Origin: Saprospiraceae bacterium
GTDB taxonomy: Bacteria; Bacteroidota; Bacteroidia; Chitinophagales; Saprospiraceae
Length of the DNA: 33,307 nt
NCBI GenBank assembly: GCA_028279185.1
Contig: JANQSS010000097.1
Location: 1-33,307, forward strand
Direction of reading: 5' to 3'
Both the position numbers and the translations under genes were made by a program. Each line of letters opens with the position of its first letter. Position 1 is the first letter of the stretch. The notes under the pieces were generated by a model. That model did no database searches. It saw only the letters and a program-made list of their open reading frames with translations, and was not told the DNA's origin. Positions 23,407-31,843 of the stretch are shown here, one piece after another.

Positions 23407-24906
23407 CAAGTGTTTTTTGAGCCAGTTAATTTTTTGCATAAAGAGCCCAGGAACGATTTGGTAGCCCGGCAACATTAAGTTATGACTCGTAAATTCATAT
23501 GAAATAATGTCCATATTATTTTTATTATCCTGGAGAATACACGACTGAATATTGTTGAATGTTGATTCGTATGGAACACGTTCATCCAATTTAGCAAGTT
23601 GAAACAAAACAGGGCAGGCGATCTGGTTTAATACCAGGGTGGGATCAGAAATCAAATCCTCAGCATGCGGTGATCGAGGTATTTCAGTGTTAGGCGGATT
23701 TGGAAGATATATCCCTTCATGCGTATTCAAGTGGTTTTGAAACTTCGCTAATAATGTAGTGTCAATTTTACCTTGCACAATTTGTTCGAAATATTCTTGC
23801 CATAGTCCGACTGTTTCGATATTTGTATTTTCATCATATCCTCGGGAGCGCAAAAATTGTTGAATGGCATACAATTGAGTTTCCATTTGAGTTTGCACAG
23901 GTACATTTACGGAAATTACTGCAGCGATATCTGATAACTCAGCGGCAGCCATCAGTGCTATTCGACCTGACTGACTCCCTCCACGAATACCCACTCGCTT
24001 CGCATCAATGCGGCTATGTTGTTGTAACTGTCTAAATACATCCTTCGTCATGTCACATTTCATTCGAAATGTATTGTCATGCAGGTTGCCCGTAGACTTA
24101 CCTGTACCCGGAAAGTCAACAACCAATGAAGCGATTCCATACCCTGCCATAATTTCAGCTTCGAGTGCGTACGCGTGTCGATCAAACCGGCCTGCACCCA
24201 GGGCAAGCATTATAGCCGGTAATTCGCTTTTATTTTTTGGTAAATACAATGATCCATAGAGCGTGTCTAGGCGTGTAATAAATTTTATTTCTTCAATTGT
24301 AAATGGATCAAATCGTTGCGCCCTAATGCGCCTATTGTTTTTTCCTATCCATTCCAGCGATTCTTTCCGAAGCGGGTTTTCATCAAATGCATAATACTCT
24401 CCTGTGCGGCTATGAAATCTATTTGAACCCAAATATTTAAGCACTACATATTCCCCTGAAATTGGCGAGTGCAAATGGAGTGTTTGCTGATTTTTTGTCA
24501 CAAGAAAAACAGCTCCATTATCCGTTCGGTAATGGCCTAAATATGGATCAAACCCCTCCGCATCCAATGGAACGCGTTTTTCAAGTTCAATCTCATAGTT
24601 TTTATTTATTGAATGACAAGTACCAACAAGACGACCTTTTTCGTCCGGACTTAATTCGCATGAAATGTTGAATACAGGATCCTCAACATTAAATGCCATA
24701 GACTGTCCAGATCGAATTAACTCTACTTCATAGTGAGAAGCTATAAAATCATAAATGGTCAATCTAACCTGAGCATCTCGGTCCTGTAAACGAATCATTT
24801 GTGTCCCATCGTCATCAGAGAGCTGTCCGAGCCATTCATAATCGAGTTGTGCAAGCACAGGATTAAGAGCAAGTATACAAAGTAGAGAGTTGAATGTAGC
24901 ACGCAT
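23404..24906 (-). CDS. Secreted alpha/beta hydrolase (BAAT/dienelactone-hydrolase-like)
   Basis: 500 residues. A signal peptide (1-20, ending PVLAQ) directs export. Residues 20-200 are beta-rich, with repeated 'GHYRTDNGAVFLV' and 'GSNRFHSRTGEYYAFDENP' units as in DUF3471-like beta domains. The hydrolase domain follows (about 215-500). The likely catalytic triad is Ser 311 in GIRGGSQSG, Asp 441 in KLDERVP and His 475 in TSHNL; the oxyanion region is LALGAGRFDRH. It likely cleaves an ester, thioester or peptide bond in the periplasm; the substrate is unknown. Two tandem palindromes precede its start. Confidence 0.87.
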   Translation of the reverse strand: MRATFNSLLCILALNPVLAQLDYEWLGQLSDDDGTQMIRLQDRDAQVRLTIYDFIASHYEVELIRSGQSMAFNVEDPVFNISCELSPDEKGRLVGTCHSINKNYEIELEKRVPLDAEGFDPYLGHYRTDNGAVFLVTKNQQTLHLHSPISGEYVVLKYLGSNRFHSRTGEYYAFDENPLRKESLEWIGKNNRRIRAQRFDPFTIEEIKFITRLDTLYGSLYLPKNKSELPAIMLALGAGRFDRHAYALEAEIMAGYGIASLVVDFPGTGKSTGNLHDNTFRMKCDMTKDVFRQLQQHSRIDAKRVGIRGGSQSGRIALMAAAELSDIAAVISVNVPVQTQMETQLYAIQQFLRSRGYDENTNIETVGLWQEYFEQIVQGKIDTTLLAKFQNHLNTHEGIYLPNPPNTEIPRSPHAEDLISDPTLVLNQIACPVLFQLAKLDERVPYESTFNNIQSCILQDNKNNMDIISYEFTSHNLMLPGYQIVPGLFMQKINWLKKHL

Positions 24907-24919
24907 ATGATATGTTTTT

Positions 24920-24955
24920 AACGTATTTATACGTTATTAAACGTATTAATCCGTT
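24920..24955. promoter_or_regulatory. Tandem palindromic operator candidate upstream of the hydrolase gene
   Basis: AACGTATTTATACGTT (24920-24935) is a perfect 16-bp palindrome. AACGTATTAATCCGTT (24940-24955) is a second copy with one imperfect pair. Their centres are 20 bp apart, about two helical turns. They lie 13-49 bases upstream of the ATG at 24906, and the minus strand of the second copy contains TACGTTTA, close to a -7 box. This suits cooperative repression by a dimeric regulator not found nearby. Confidence 0.55.
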
Positions 24956-24973
24956 GATGTGCTGCTCAACGCT

Positions 24974-26065
24974 TTAACCGCCCCAATCAAACTCAAGTTG
25001 CTCATTAGATCGCGCCGCTTGTTCTTTCTCGAGATTTGAAGCTGTCAATCCCACCAATCTAATTTTATCGAAAGCAAGCATATTGTCTTTGAGTAATTGC
25101 TTTGCCAGGATATCGATTTCAGACTTCGATTTAATAAAGTAATCTTTTGAGACAGATCTTGTTAGAATTTGAAAATCAGATGTCTTTAATTTTAGTGTAA
25201 GCGTTCTACCAAAATTATTTGCTTTAGATAGTCTTTCAAAAAACTTATCTATAATATTATCAAGTACTGGTACGATTTCATCATAATTCTCCAAATCGAC
25301 GTCCAATGTTCGTTCTACGGCTAGCGATTTTCGAACACGGCTCGGGTTAACTGGTCGCTCGTCAATCCCACGTACAATGTCATAATAATACTTACCTCGC
25401 TTTCCAAAAGCCTGAGTAAGTTGAATCTTATCGAACTGTTTTAAATCTCTTCCATTATTAATGCCCATAGATCTCATCTTCTTTGCGGTCACCTTCCCCA
25501 CTCCGAAGAAATCGTCTATAGGAAGTTGTTCAAGAAATAGCGTTGCCCTTTTCGGTGTAATAACTGTCAGTCCATTCGGTTTTTTATACCCAGAAGCGAC
25601 TTTAGCCAGAAATTTACAATATGATACGCCGGCCGAACAGGTTAAACGCGTTTCCTGTTCAACACGAGCCATAATGTCCGAAGCTACATGCATTCCATGT
25701 TCAATTCTCTTTTTGTTTTCAGTTACGTCTAAAAATGCCTCATCTAAGGATAACGGTTCAATTAAGTCGGTATATTCTGAAAAAATTGATCGAATTTGCT
25801 TCGATATTTCATAGTAAACATCGAAACGTGGTTTAACAAATATCAGATCGGGACACAGTTTTCGTGCCTGGTAACCAGACATCGCTGAGCGAACACCAAA
25901 TTTTCGAGCCTCATAACTGGCGGTCGTTGTGACACCCCGATTTTCCCCACCACCTACAGCAATGGGCTTACCACGCAGTGACGGGTTATCACGTTGTTCG
26001 ACCGAAGCATAGAACGCATCCATATCAATGTGAATGATTTTTCTATTTAGCTCTTTATCAACCAT
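24974..26065 (-). CDS. dinB: DNA polymerase IV (Y-family translesion polymerase)
   Basis: 363 residues. Catalytic segments are HIDMDAFYASVEQ (metal-binding Asp 14) and PLSLDEAFLDVT (Asp 108, Glu 109). Also present are GVRSAMSGYQARKLCP in the fingers region, the helix-hairpin-helix region VGKVTAKKMRSMGI, and the little finger with YYDIVRGIDERPV upstream. The extreme C-terminus QLEFDW resembles a beta-clamp-binding motif. It copies past damaged bases at the fork. The gene is transcribed on the minus strand 67 bp upstream of the hydrolase, with the tandem palindromes between them, so the two are probably regulated separately. Confidence 0.95.
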   Translation of the reverse strand: MVDKELNRKIIHIDMDAFYASVEQRDNPSLRGKPIAVGGGENRGVTTTASYEARKFGVRSAMSGYQARKLCPDLIFVKPRFDVYYEISKQIRSIFSEYTDLIEPLSLDEAFLDVTENKKRIEHGMHVASDIMARVEQETRLTCSAGVSYCKFLAKVASGYKKPNGLTVITPKRATLFLEQLPIDDFFGVGKVTAKKMRSMGINNGRDLKQFDKIQLTQAFGKRGKYYYDIVRGIDERPVNPSRVRKSLAVERTLDVDLENYDEIVPVLDNIIDKFFERLSKANNFGRTLTLKLKTSDFQILTRSVSKDYFIKSKSEIDILAKQLLKDNMLAFDKIRLVGLTASNLEKEQAARSNEQLEFDWGG

Positions 26066-26187
26066 GCCTGCTTATATAGTAATAACAGAAGTACTTTCAA
26101 ATGTTTGAAGTGCACAACATATAAACAATTACTACAATTTTATGGAACAAACTTGGACTTTCATCACATTTGGCCAGATGAACACGC

Positions 26188-26604
26188 ATGCGATCGGCTA
26201 TAATCCTATTGCTACTTCTCCTAGCATCAATTGTACACTCACAACGTAAGGATGTTATTTTATCTCAACATTTACGTAAGGTCTTTAAGGAATTCAAGTC
26301 AATCTTAGAAGCACAACCTGAACGCTATATACACATGTCAAAGGAAAGTCTTCAATTGGAATTAGGTTGGGCTGAAAAAGCGCTTCTTACAGATTTATCG
26401 CCGATCGTCGTCTATAAAATATTTGCCCGAGTGGTTGCCGGGCTTAAGGATGGCCATAGCAATGTTTCAATGTCTAAATTTTGGATGAAGAACATCCGAA
26501 AACAACGCGGCGTCCTACCATTGGAAGTTCATCTTAACAATAAAGACGAGTTGTTCCTGTTGAAAAAATATGCAGATAAATACGAACTAATTGAACGGAC
26601 GTAA
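26188..26604 (+). pseudogene. S41 (C-terminal processing) peptidase-like gene, truncated after the N-terminal domain
   Basis: 138 codons. A signal peptide (1-19, ending SIVHSQ) leads into a helical domain: VFKEFKSILEAQPERYIHMSKESLQLELGWAEKAL, then KIFARVVAGLKDGHSNVSMS and LPLEVHLNN. This matches the N-terminal region of secreted S41 peptidases (x-x-P-x-x-Y-x-x-x-S-K-x-x-L, G-D-G-H-T/S). The family then continues into a PDZ-like part and a catalytic Ser-Lys region of 250 or more residues. Here translation stops at 26602-26604, and no continuation is present in the 82 bp before moeB. It is probably a 3'-deleted remnant; a short functional binding protein is less likely. Confidence 0.55.
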
Positions 26605-26686
26605 AGGAATCCGAATAATAAAAATATGGTATTCTAAAAACCAATTTTTATCCGAATACATTCAGAAATAGAATGGACTAACGTTC

Positions 26687-27790
26687 CTATTCATCACTGA
26701 TAATCCCACCAGATAAGCTATAAAACTCTCCTTTTACTCCCATTTTTTCAAGTCGTCGGACAACGTTGGCACTTCGTTGACCGCTGCGGCAGATGAAAAC
26801 AACTTTTCCAGCCAGTGGTATTTTATCATACTGCTCATCAATTTTAGACAGTGGAAGATTCAAGGCACCATAATGTTGCTCTGTGATTTCATCAGATTCT
26901 CTTACATCTATTATTGTAACATCCTTTTCAGTTTGCATCATGAAGCCTAGTTTCTCCTTAGAAATGTGTTGAACTTCTGAGGTACGTACTCCACAGAAAG
27001 CATCATAATCTAATAATTCAGTGATAGTTGGGTTTTTACCACTAATCGGATTGTCATCCCGCTTATTTATTTTTAGCGTTACAATGGAATTGGAAAGTGC
27101 ATCGTACGTCAACATCTTTCCATCGAGTACATCTTCAAGCTTTAATATTAATTTCAACACTTCGTTCGCTTGTATACTTCCAATAATTCCCGCTAGCGTA
27201 CCGAGTACACCTGCCTCGGCACAGTTTGGGACTTGACCAGGAGGAGGAGGATCAGGAAAAAGGTCACGATAATTTGGGCCCCTATTATTAAATCCTTCAT
27301 TATTGAATACACAAACCTGTCCGCTAAACTGATGGATCGCTGCATATACAAGTGTTTTATTAAATAATACGCATGCATCATTTATCAGATACCTTGTCGG
27401 AAAATTATCCGAGGCATCCACGACAATTTCATACGATCTAAATATGTCGAAAGCATTCTTTGCTGTGAGCCTTTCGTCAAAAATGTCTATTCGCGTATTT
27501 TGATTTTGATCAGTCATTCTTTGACTGGCCACCAACACCTTTTTAACTCCTATATCTTTTTCGCTAAATAGCGTTTGTCGGTGTAAATTGCTCAACGAAA
27601 CGACATCGTCATCGACTATACCTATGCGCCCCACTCCTGCGGCATTCAGGTAGGTCAACACCGGGCTGCCCAGTCCACCCGCGCCTACAACGAGTACAGA
27701 AGCCTTACTCAGACTTTGTTGTCCAGTCTTGCCAACCTCTGGAAGAATGAGTTGTCGGCTATATCTGTTTTGGTCCTTAGCAGTCAACAT
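26687..27790 (-). CDS. moeB: MoeB/ThiF-type adenylyltransferase with C-terminal rhodanese domain
   Basis: 367 residues. The N-terminal E1-like domain (1-245) has RYSRQLILPEVG, the nucleotide loop VGAGGLGSP (35-43), DDDVVSLSNLHRQ and NCAEAGVLGTL. It adenylates the C-terminal glycine of MoaD. The rhodanese domain (about 275-367) has VTIIDVRESDE and active-site Cys 334 in FICRSGQRS, which can carry the persulfide used to load MoaD, as in MOCS3/MoeZ proteins. Both CxxC zinc pairs are missing: PNYRD (172-176) and NPIS (247-250) occupy their places. It is divergent from moaC with only 30 bp between start codons. Confidence 0.92.
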   Translation of the reverse strand: MLTAKDQNRYSRQLILPEVGKTGQQSLSKASVLVVGAGGLGSPVLTYLNAAGVGRIGIVDDDVVSLSNLHRQTLFSEKDIGVKKVLVASQRMTDQNQNTRIDIFDERLTAKNAFDIFRSYEIVVDASDNFPTRYLINDACVLFNKTLVYAAIHQFSGQVCVFNNEGFNNRGPNYRDLFPDPPPPGQVPNCAEAGVLGTLAGIIGSIQANEVLKLILKLEDVLDGKMLTYDALSNSIVTLKINKRDDNPISGKNPTITELLDYDAFCGVRTSEVQHISKEKLGFMMQTEKDVTIIDVRESDEITEQHYGALNLPLSKIDEQYDKIPLAGKVVFICRSGQRSANVVRRLEKMGVKGEFYSLSGGIISDE

Positions 27791-27820
27791 GGACGTAAAA
27801 TATTACTTTTATGTTCAGTG

Positions 27821-28315
27821 ATGAAAAAGAAGTTTACCCATTTAGATAAAACTGGTAATCCTAAGATGGTTGACATATCTGATAAACCGGTGACGAATCG
27901 CAGTGCGACGGCGAGAGCAATCGTGGTATTGCCGCTGGAAATTGTCAACACCATGCAAGCGGACGATATTCACACCAAGAAAGGTCCCGTATATCAAACC
28001 GCCATACTTGCAGGCATAATGGCTGCAAAAAAAACGAGTGACTTGATTCCGCTTTGTCATCCTCTTGGTTTGAACAAATGCGATATCAATATCTCCATCA
28101 ATGCTAAACGTGAAGTCGTCATAAATTGCACAGCGTCCATATCATCCAAGACAGGTGTAGAGATGGAAGCATTGACTGGTGCATCAGTTGCTGCACTTAC
28201 AATATATGATATGTGTAAAGGTTTTTCACATGATATCGTGATTAAAGATGTTCGACTCGTGTCAAAAACAGGAGGAAAATCTGACTTTAAATTAAAAGAA
28301 CAACATACTATCTGA
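27821..28315 (+). CDS. moaC: Cyclic pyranopterin monophosphate synthase
   Basis: 164 residues from the ATG at 27821. It converts the 3',8-cyclo-GTP made by MoaA to cyclic pyranopterin monophosphate. Family motifs are MVDISDKPVTNRSATARA, KKTSDLIPLCHPLGL with the active-site histidine, and GVEMEALTGASVAALTIYDMCKG with the active-site aspartate. An upstream in-frame ATG at 27716 would run through the moeB start on the other strand and adds non-family sequence, so it is rejected. A near-match -7 box (TACTTTTA) lies close upstream. mobA-like follows after 62 bp on the same strand. Confidence 0.95.
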   Translation: MKKKFTHLDKTGNPKMVDISDKPVTNRSATARAIVVLPLEIVNTMQADDIHTKKGPVYQTAILAGIMAAKKTSDLIPLCHPLGLNKCDINISINAKREVVINCTASISSKTGVEMEALTGASVAALTIYDMCKGFSHDIVIKDVRLVSKTGGKSDFKLKEQHTI

Positions 28316-28377
28316 ACAGTCAACCACGTGAAGTAATCATTTACTATTGCGCTGATTAAGATTTAATTTGAACAATA

Positions 28378-29502
28378 ATGCATCAAAAACATAGCAAGCT
28401 TCCCAGGCCTAAAGGTGGGCTCTTTCATCGACTCGAATTCGGATTTGTGGGCGCTCCATGTTCGATTATAAAATCACTTTGTGATGATATTCGCAGCTAC
28501 CTCTCACCTGCGTATTCACTTGGTTTCATTGATGCCGAACATCAGGCAATGGACGACCTCGTAAATTCGTTTGACATCGTTTATACCGATAAAATTAACT
28601 ATCATCGTATCGATACCAAGGCGAAAACCTATTTTCAATTAAGACAAAACTTGGGGTTCACCGATGCTGTTATCGTCAATGGAAACCATTTTAAATCGGA
28701 TCGTCAGATTGTTTTGATTCACGATAAAAAGCGGGATTCTTTGGAACGAAAACTTCATCGTCTTGACAATATTGAACTAGTCATCTTGACAGAAAACAAC
28801 CAGGATGTCTATGATTTTATTCTTGACCGTATGGATGCCAATACTGCTCCCCCTGTTTTATCCATTTCGAATATTGATCAAATAGCAGGTCATATCTCAA
28901 ACACTATCGACGCAGCCACTCCGGCATTGTCTGGCCTCCTTTTTTCAGGCGGGCAGAGTCAACGCATGGGTACAAATAAAAATAAGATTGTCTATTATGA
29001 CAAGCCCCAGCAAGCGCACGTTTTTGACTTGTTAAAAAAATTTGTTCCATTTGTTTTTAACTCCGTCGCCTATACGGAAGAAAACAATCCCACCCAAATT
29101 GCCGATCACTTTGTGAAGTTGGGTCCTTATGGAGGGTTATTATCAGCATTTATGACCTATCCAGATACAGCCTTTCTCACGCTACCCTGTGACGCACCTT
29201 TGGTGGACGACGAGTTGTTGGCTGAATTAATTGCAAATCGTAATCCTCATAAAGTTGCGACTTGTTTCTATAACCCTGAAACGAAATTTCCAGAACCGCT
29301 TATTACAATTTGGGAGCCACGTGCTTACCCAATATTAATGCAATTTTTAGCAATGGGATATTCCTGCCCAAGAAAAGTGCTTATTAATTCTGATGTTGAG
29401 GTGGTCCATACACAGCAACATGAAAAACTATTTAACGCAAATACCCCTGAAGAACGGGAAATTGCCAAATCCAAGATAAGCAATAAGACTTTATTACATT
29501 AA
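28378..29502 (+). CDS. mobA: MobA-like molybdenum cofactor nucleotidyltransferase with degenerate MobB-like N-terminal domain
   Basis: 374 residues in two parts. The C-terminal part (about 185-374) is a MobA-type nucleotidyltransferase: LLFSGGQSQRMGTNK (187-201), LGPYGGLLSAFMTYPDTAFLTLPCDAPLVDDELL, and FPEPLITIWEP. It attaches GMP or CMP to molybdopterin. The N-terminal part (about 18-180: FGFVGAPCSIIKSLCDDIRSYL...GFIDAEHQ) has the order of a MobB P-loop domain, but its Walker A site reads VGAPCSIIKSL, without GK(S/T), so it should not bind nucleotide normally. It is convergent with moeA with no base between the stop codons (TAA then TTA). Confidence 0.87.
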   Translation: MHQKHSKLPRPKGGLFHRLEFGFVGAPCSIIKSLCDDIRSYLSPAYSLGFIDAEHQAMDDLVNSFDIVYTDKINYHRIDTKAKTYFQLRQNLGFTDAVIVNGNHFKSDRQIVLIHDKKRDSLERKLHRLDNIELVILTENNQDVYDFILDRMDANTAPPVLSISNIDQIAGHISNTIDAATPALSGLLFSGGQSQRMGTNKNKIVYYDKPQQAHVFDLLKKFVPFVFNSVAYTEENNPTQIADHFVKLGPYGGLLSAFMTYPDTAFLTLPCDAPLVDDELLAELIANRNPHKVATCFYNPETKFPEPLITIWEPRAYPILMQFLAMGYSCPRKVLINSDVEVVHTQQHEKLFNANTPEEREIAKSKISNKTLLH

Positions 29503-30687
29503 TTATCGATAAAAGTGAACAGGTACTGCAGTTCCTTTTTTAAATATCGATTTGCTCGCTGCCAACTGTATGAATGCACTCCCGTGCATTAAATTGGCCA
29601 AATCCCCGGACCCATGTCCTTTTTTTGGCATTGCCTTTATACTGCCACACTCATCATAGCTAATTTCGGCTTCTAAAAAGTATTCAAGTGGTTTGGCAAA
29701 TTCAACATCTTCTTGTAAAATGGCATGGTGGGTATTCAATTTTATGCCAAGGCTTTTTTGCAACCAATTTAATACGTATAGATGTGTACACATAAAGGAT
29801 GAAACAGGGTTTCCTGGCAAGGCGAATATGGTACAATTCTTTTTATGCGTACCGAACCAAAATGGCTTTCCAGGACGCTGTGCTACGCCGTGAAAGTGTT
29901 TTTCGACCCCCAACTGATCCAATGCTTCAGGTACAAAATCGAATTTCCCCTTGGATACACCTCCGCTTAATACAATTACGTCAAAAGAATATATAAATTC
30001 GCTAAGTTTTTGTTTAATTCGACTTAAATTATCTTCTAAATGTGCTTGCTGAACATCGAATCCAAATTTTTCGAGTGTCGTCAAAATTCGATAAACATTC
30101 GATTTTCGAATTTGATGAGGCTCGGGGTTTTCATTAATCTCAACCAGTTCATCTCCAGTTGAAATGATTATAATTCTAGGGTATCGGGCGACATCAATTT
30201 GGTGAAGCCCGATCGAAGCTGCGACGCCAATTTCCGGACTTCCGATTACCGATCCTTTGGATAATAAAAGATCTCCTTTTTTTCGATCCTCACCCTTTTT
30301 ATGAATGTTTTGCCCTTTCTTGAAATCGGTTAATAATTCGGCAGTTTTATCTTGTACTTTTAAGTCTTCGTATCGAATAACGGTGTCGGCATGATTCGGC
30401 AAGACCGCACCTGTCATTATCTCAACTGCAGTATGCGATTGTAATGTTGTCTTAGCATCTCCAGCCGCCACTATCCCACTTATCGGGAGTTTTATTAGCT
30501 CTTGGCACTCGTCAAAATTGATCGCTATTCCGTCCATGGTTACACGATCATATGGAGGCATGTCCCGATCAGCATACCAATCACTCCGTGAAACACGCCC
30601 TAAGGCTTTTAGTAAATCAACACGTTCGTGTCCAAAGTCCCGTGTATTTTGCATCACCTGAGTATATGCAGATTCGAATGAAATCAT
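29503..30687 (-). CDS. moeA: Molybdopterin molybdenumtransferase
   Basis: 394 residues. It inserts molybdate into adenylylated molybdopterin. Features are DMPPYDRVTMDGIAI (N-terminal MoeA domain), GAVLPNHADTVIRYED, IIISTGDELVE, VLSGGVSKGKFDFV and GKPFWFGTHK with LPGNPVSSFMC, the molybdenum-binding core. The ATG overlaps the moaA stop by 4 bp (ATGA), indicating translational coupling, so moaA-moeA is a two-gene operon. The adenylating partner MogA/MoaB is not in the window and must be elsewhere or replaced. Confidence 0.95.
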   Translation of the reverse strand: MISFESAYTQVMQNTRDFGHERVDLLKALGRVSRSDWYADRDMPPYDRVTMDGIAINFDECQELIKLPISGIVAAGDAKTTLQSHTAVEIMTGAVLPNHADTVIRYEDLKVQDKTAELLTDFKKGQNIHKKGEDRKKGDLLLSKGSVIGSPEIGVAASIGLHQIDVARYPRIIIISTGDELVEINENPEPHQIRKSNVYRILTTLEKFGFDVQQAHLEDNLSRIKQKLSEFIYSFDVIVLSGGVSKGKFDFVPEALDQLGVEKHFHGVAQRPGKPFWFGTHKKNCTIFALPGNPVSSFMCTHLYVLNWLQKSLGIKLNTHHAILQEDVEFAKPLEYFLEAEISYDECGSIKAMPKKGHGSGDLANLMHGSAFIQLAASKSIFKKGTAVPVHFYR

Positions 30688-31670
30688 CCGCCGATACTAG
30701 CCATTGATTCAGAAATTGGGTTTTGTTTTCTGCGGGCTTCGGCTTCGTGTCCGTCCTTTGCTCGATGTTGAAGAACCGAACAAAAAGCATTGACCAGTTC
30801 AGAATCAGATGCTCCAGCACGCATTAAATCTCTAATATTAAATACACCATTGTCGTACAGGCATGTTTTCAACATGCCTTGAGGTGTCAATCTGATCCGA
30901 TTACAAGATCCACAGAATGTACGTGAATAAGCCGCAATTATTCCAAATGTTCCCTTATAACCTACGACGGAATAGTTTACAGATGTAGCATATTTTGGAT
31001 CTGGCAATTTATTAATGCTCCGATATTCCTTTTGAATGTAATTTAAAATATCATTATAATTCCAAACCTCAGTATTTACATTCTTTCCAACACCGTTGAA
31101 AGGCATCTCTTCTAAAAACCGTACGGCTATATTATTATTTTTTGTCAGCTCAAGCATTGGAACGATATCATCAATATTTTCATTTGCCATTACGACCATA
31201 TTGATTTTTACCTCAAACTCCTTATCCAGTAAATGCTGTAAGGTATTCAATACCTTAGGCAGGTCATCGCGACGCGTTATGGAATGAAAGCGATTTCTGT
31301 CCAGGCTGTCTAAACTTAAATTTATTGATTTAATACCCAGCCGGACCAATGTATCTATATGGTCTTCCAAAAGTGTTCCGTTTGTTGTGAGATGAATTTT
31401 ATCGATTCCGTTTATGTTCGTTAACTCGTTAAGGAAATGAATAAAATCCTTTCGTACAAACGGCTCCCCACCCGTAAGTCGAATTTTAGAAACTCCTAAA
31501 TCAGCCACAAGCCTGACCAGACGCAACATCTCTTCATATGTTAGTAACTCACTTCTGTTAGAAAAATTGATACCGCAAGCAGGCATGCAATACATACATC
31601 GCAAGTTACACCTATCGGTTACTGCAAGACGCAGGTAGTTGATCACTCTTCCATGATTGTCGTATAGCAT
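30684..31670 (-). CDS. moaA: GTP 3',8-cyclase (radical SAM)
   Basis: 328 residues. First step of molybdopterin synthesis: radical-SAM cyclisation of GTP. The N-terminal 4Fe-4S cysteines are C21, C25 and C28 (CNLRCMYC) and the SAM motif is LTGGEP. The C-terminal substrate cluster cysteines are C253, C256 and C270 (CGSCNRIRLTPQG...KTC). The protein ends in SIGG, the C-terminal Gly-Gly required by the family for the active site. A near -7 box (TATATTTA) lies 7 bases upstream of the ATG. Its stop overlaps the moeA start. Confidence 0.97.
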   Translation of the reverse strand: MLYDNHGRVINYLRLAVTDRCNLRCMYCMPACGINFSNRSELLTYEEMLRLVRLVADLGVSKIRLTGGEPFVRKDFIHFLNELTNINGIDKIHLTTNGTLLEDHIDTLVRLGIKSINLSLDSLDRNRFHSITRRDDLPKVLNTLQHLLDKEFEVKINMVVMANENIDDIVPMLELTKNNNIAVRFLEEMPFNGVGKNVNTEVWNYNDILNYIQKEYRSINKLPDPKYATSVNYSVVGYKGTFGIIAAYSRTFCGSCNRIRLTPQGMLKTCLYDNGVFNIRDLMRAGASDSELVNAFCSVLQHRAKDGHEAEARRKQNPISESMASIGG

Positions 31671-31832
31671 TGAGGGTAAATATACGTTGCTTAACGAACT
31701 GATACATACTTACACAGGTTCATTTCATTTCAACCAACCCACTGAGTCACCTACGCTATCCATTCTTGTTTATCGCTATACTGGGATCGTATTAACAGGG
31801 CTGTTTGAATCGTAAGGCTGAACGCAAATTCC

Positions 31833-31840
31833 TACATTTG
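31833..31840 (+). promoter_or_regulatory. -7 box (TACATTTG) 3 bases before the TauE/SafE start
   Basis: TACATTTG ends 3 bases before the ATG at 31844, the same geometry as at the CHAT gene. A TTTG at 31804-31807 is 25 bases upstream, longer than usual. A leaderless transcript is implied if the box is used. Confidence 0.45.
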
Positions 31841-31843
31841 ACC

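Noticed and set aside
27716-27820. 35-residue N-terminal extension of MoaC from an upstream ATG
   Set aside because: It lies over the moeB start on the other strand and has no family similarity; the ATG at 27821 gives a normal MoaC start.
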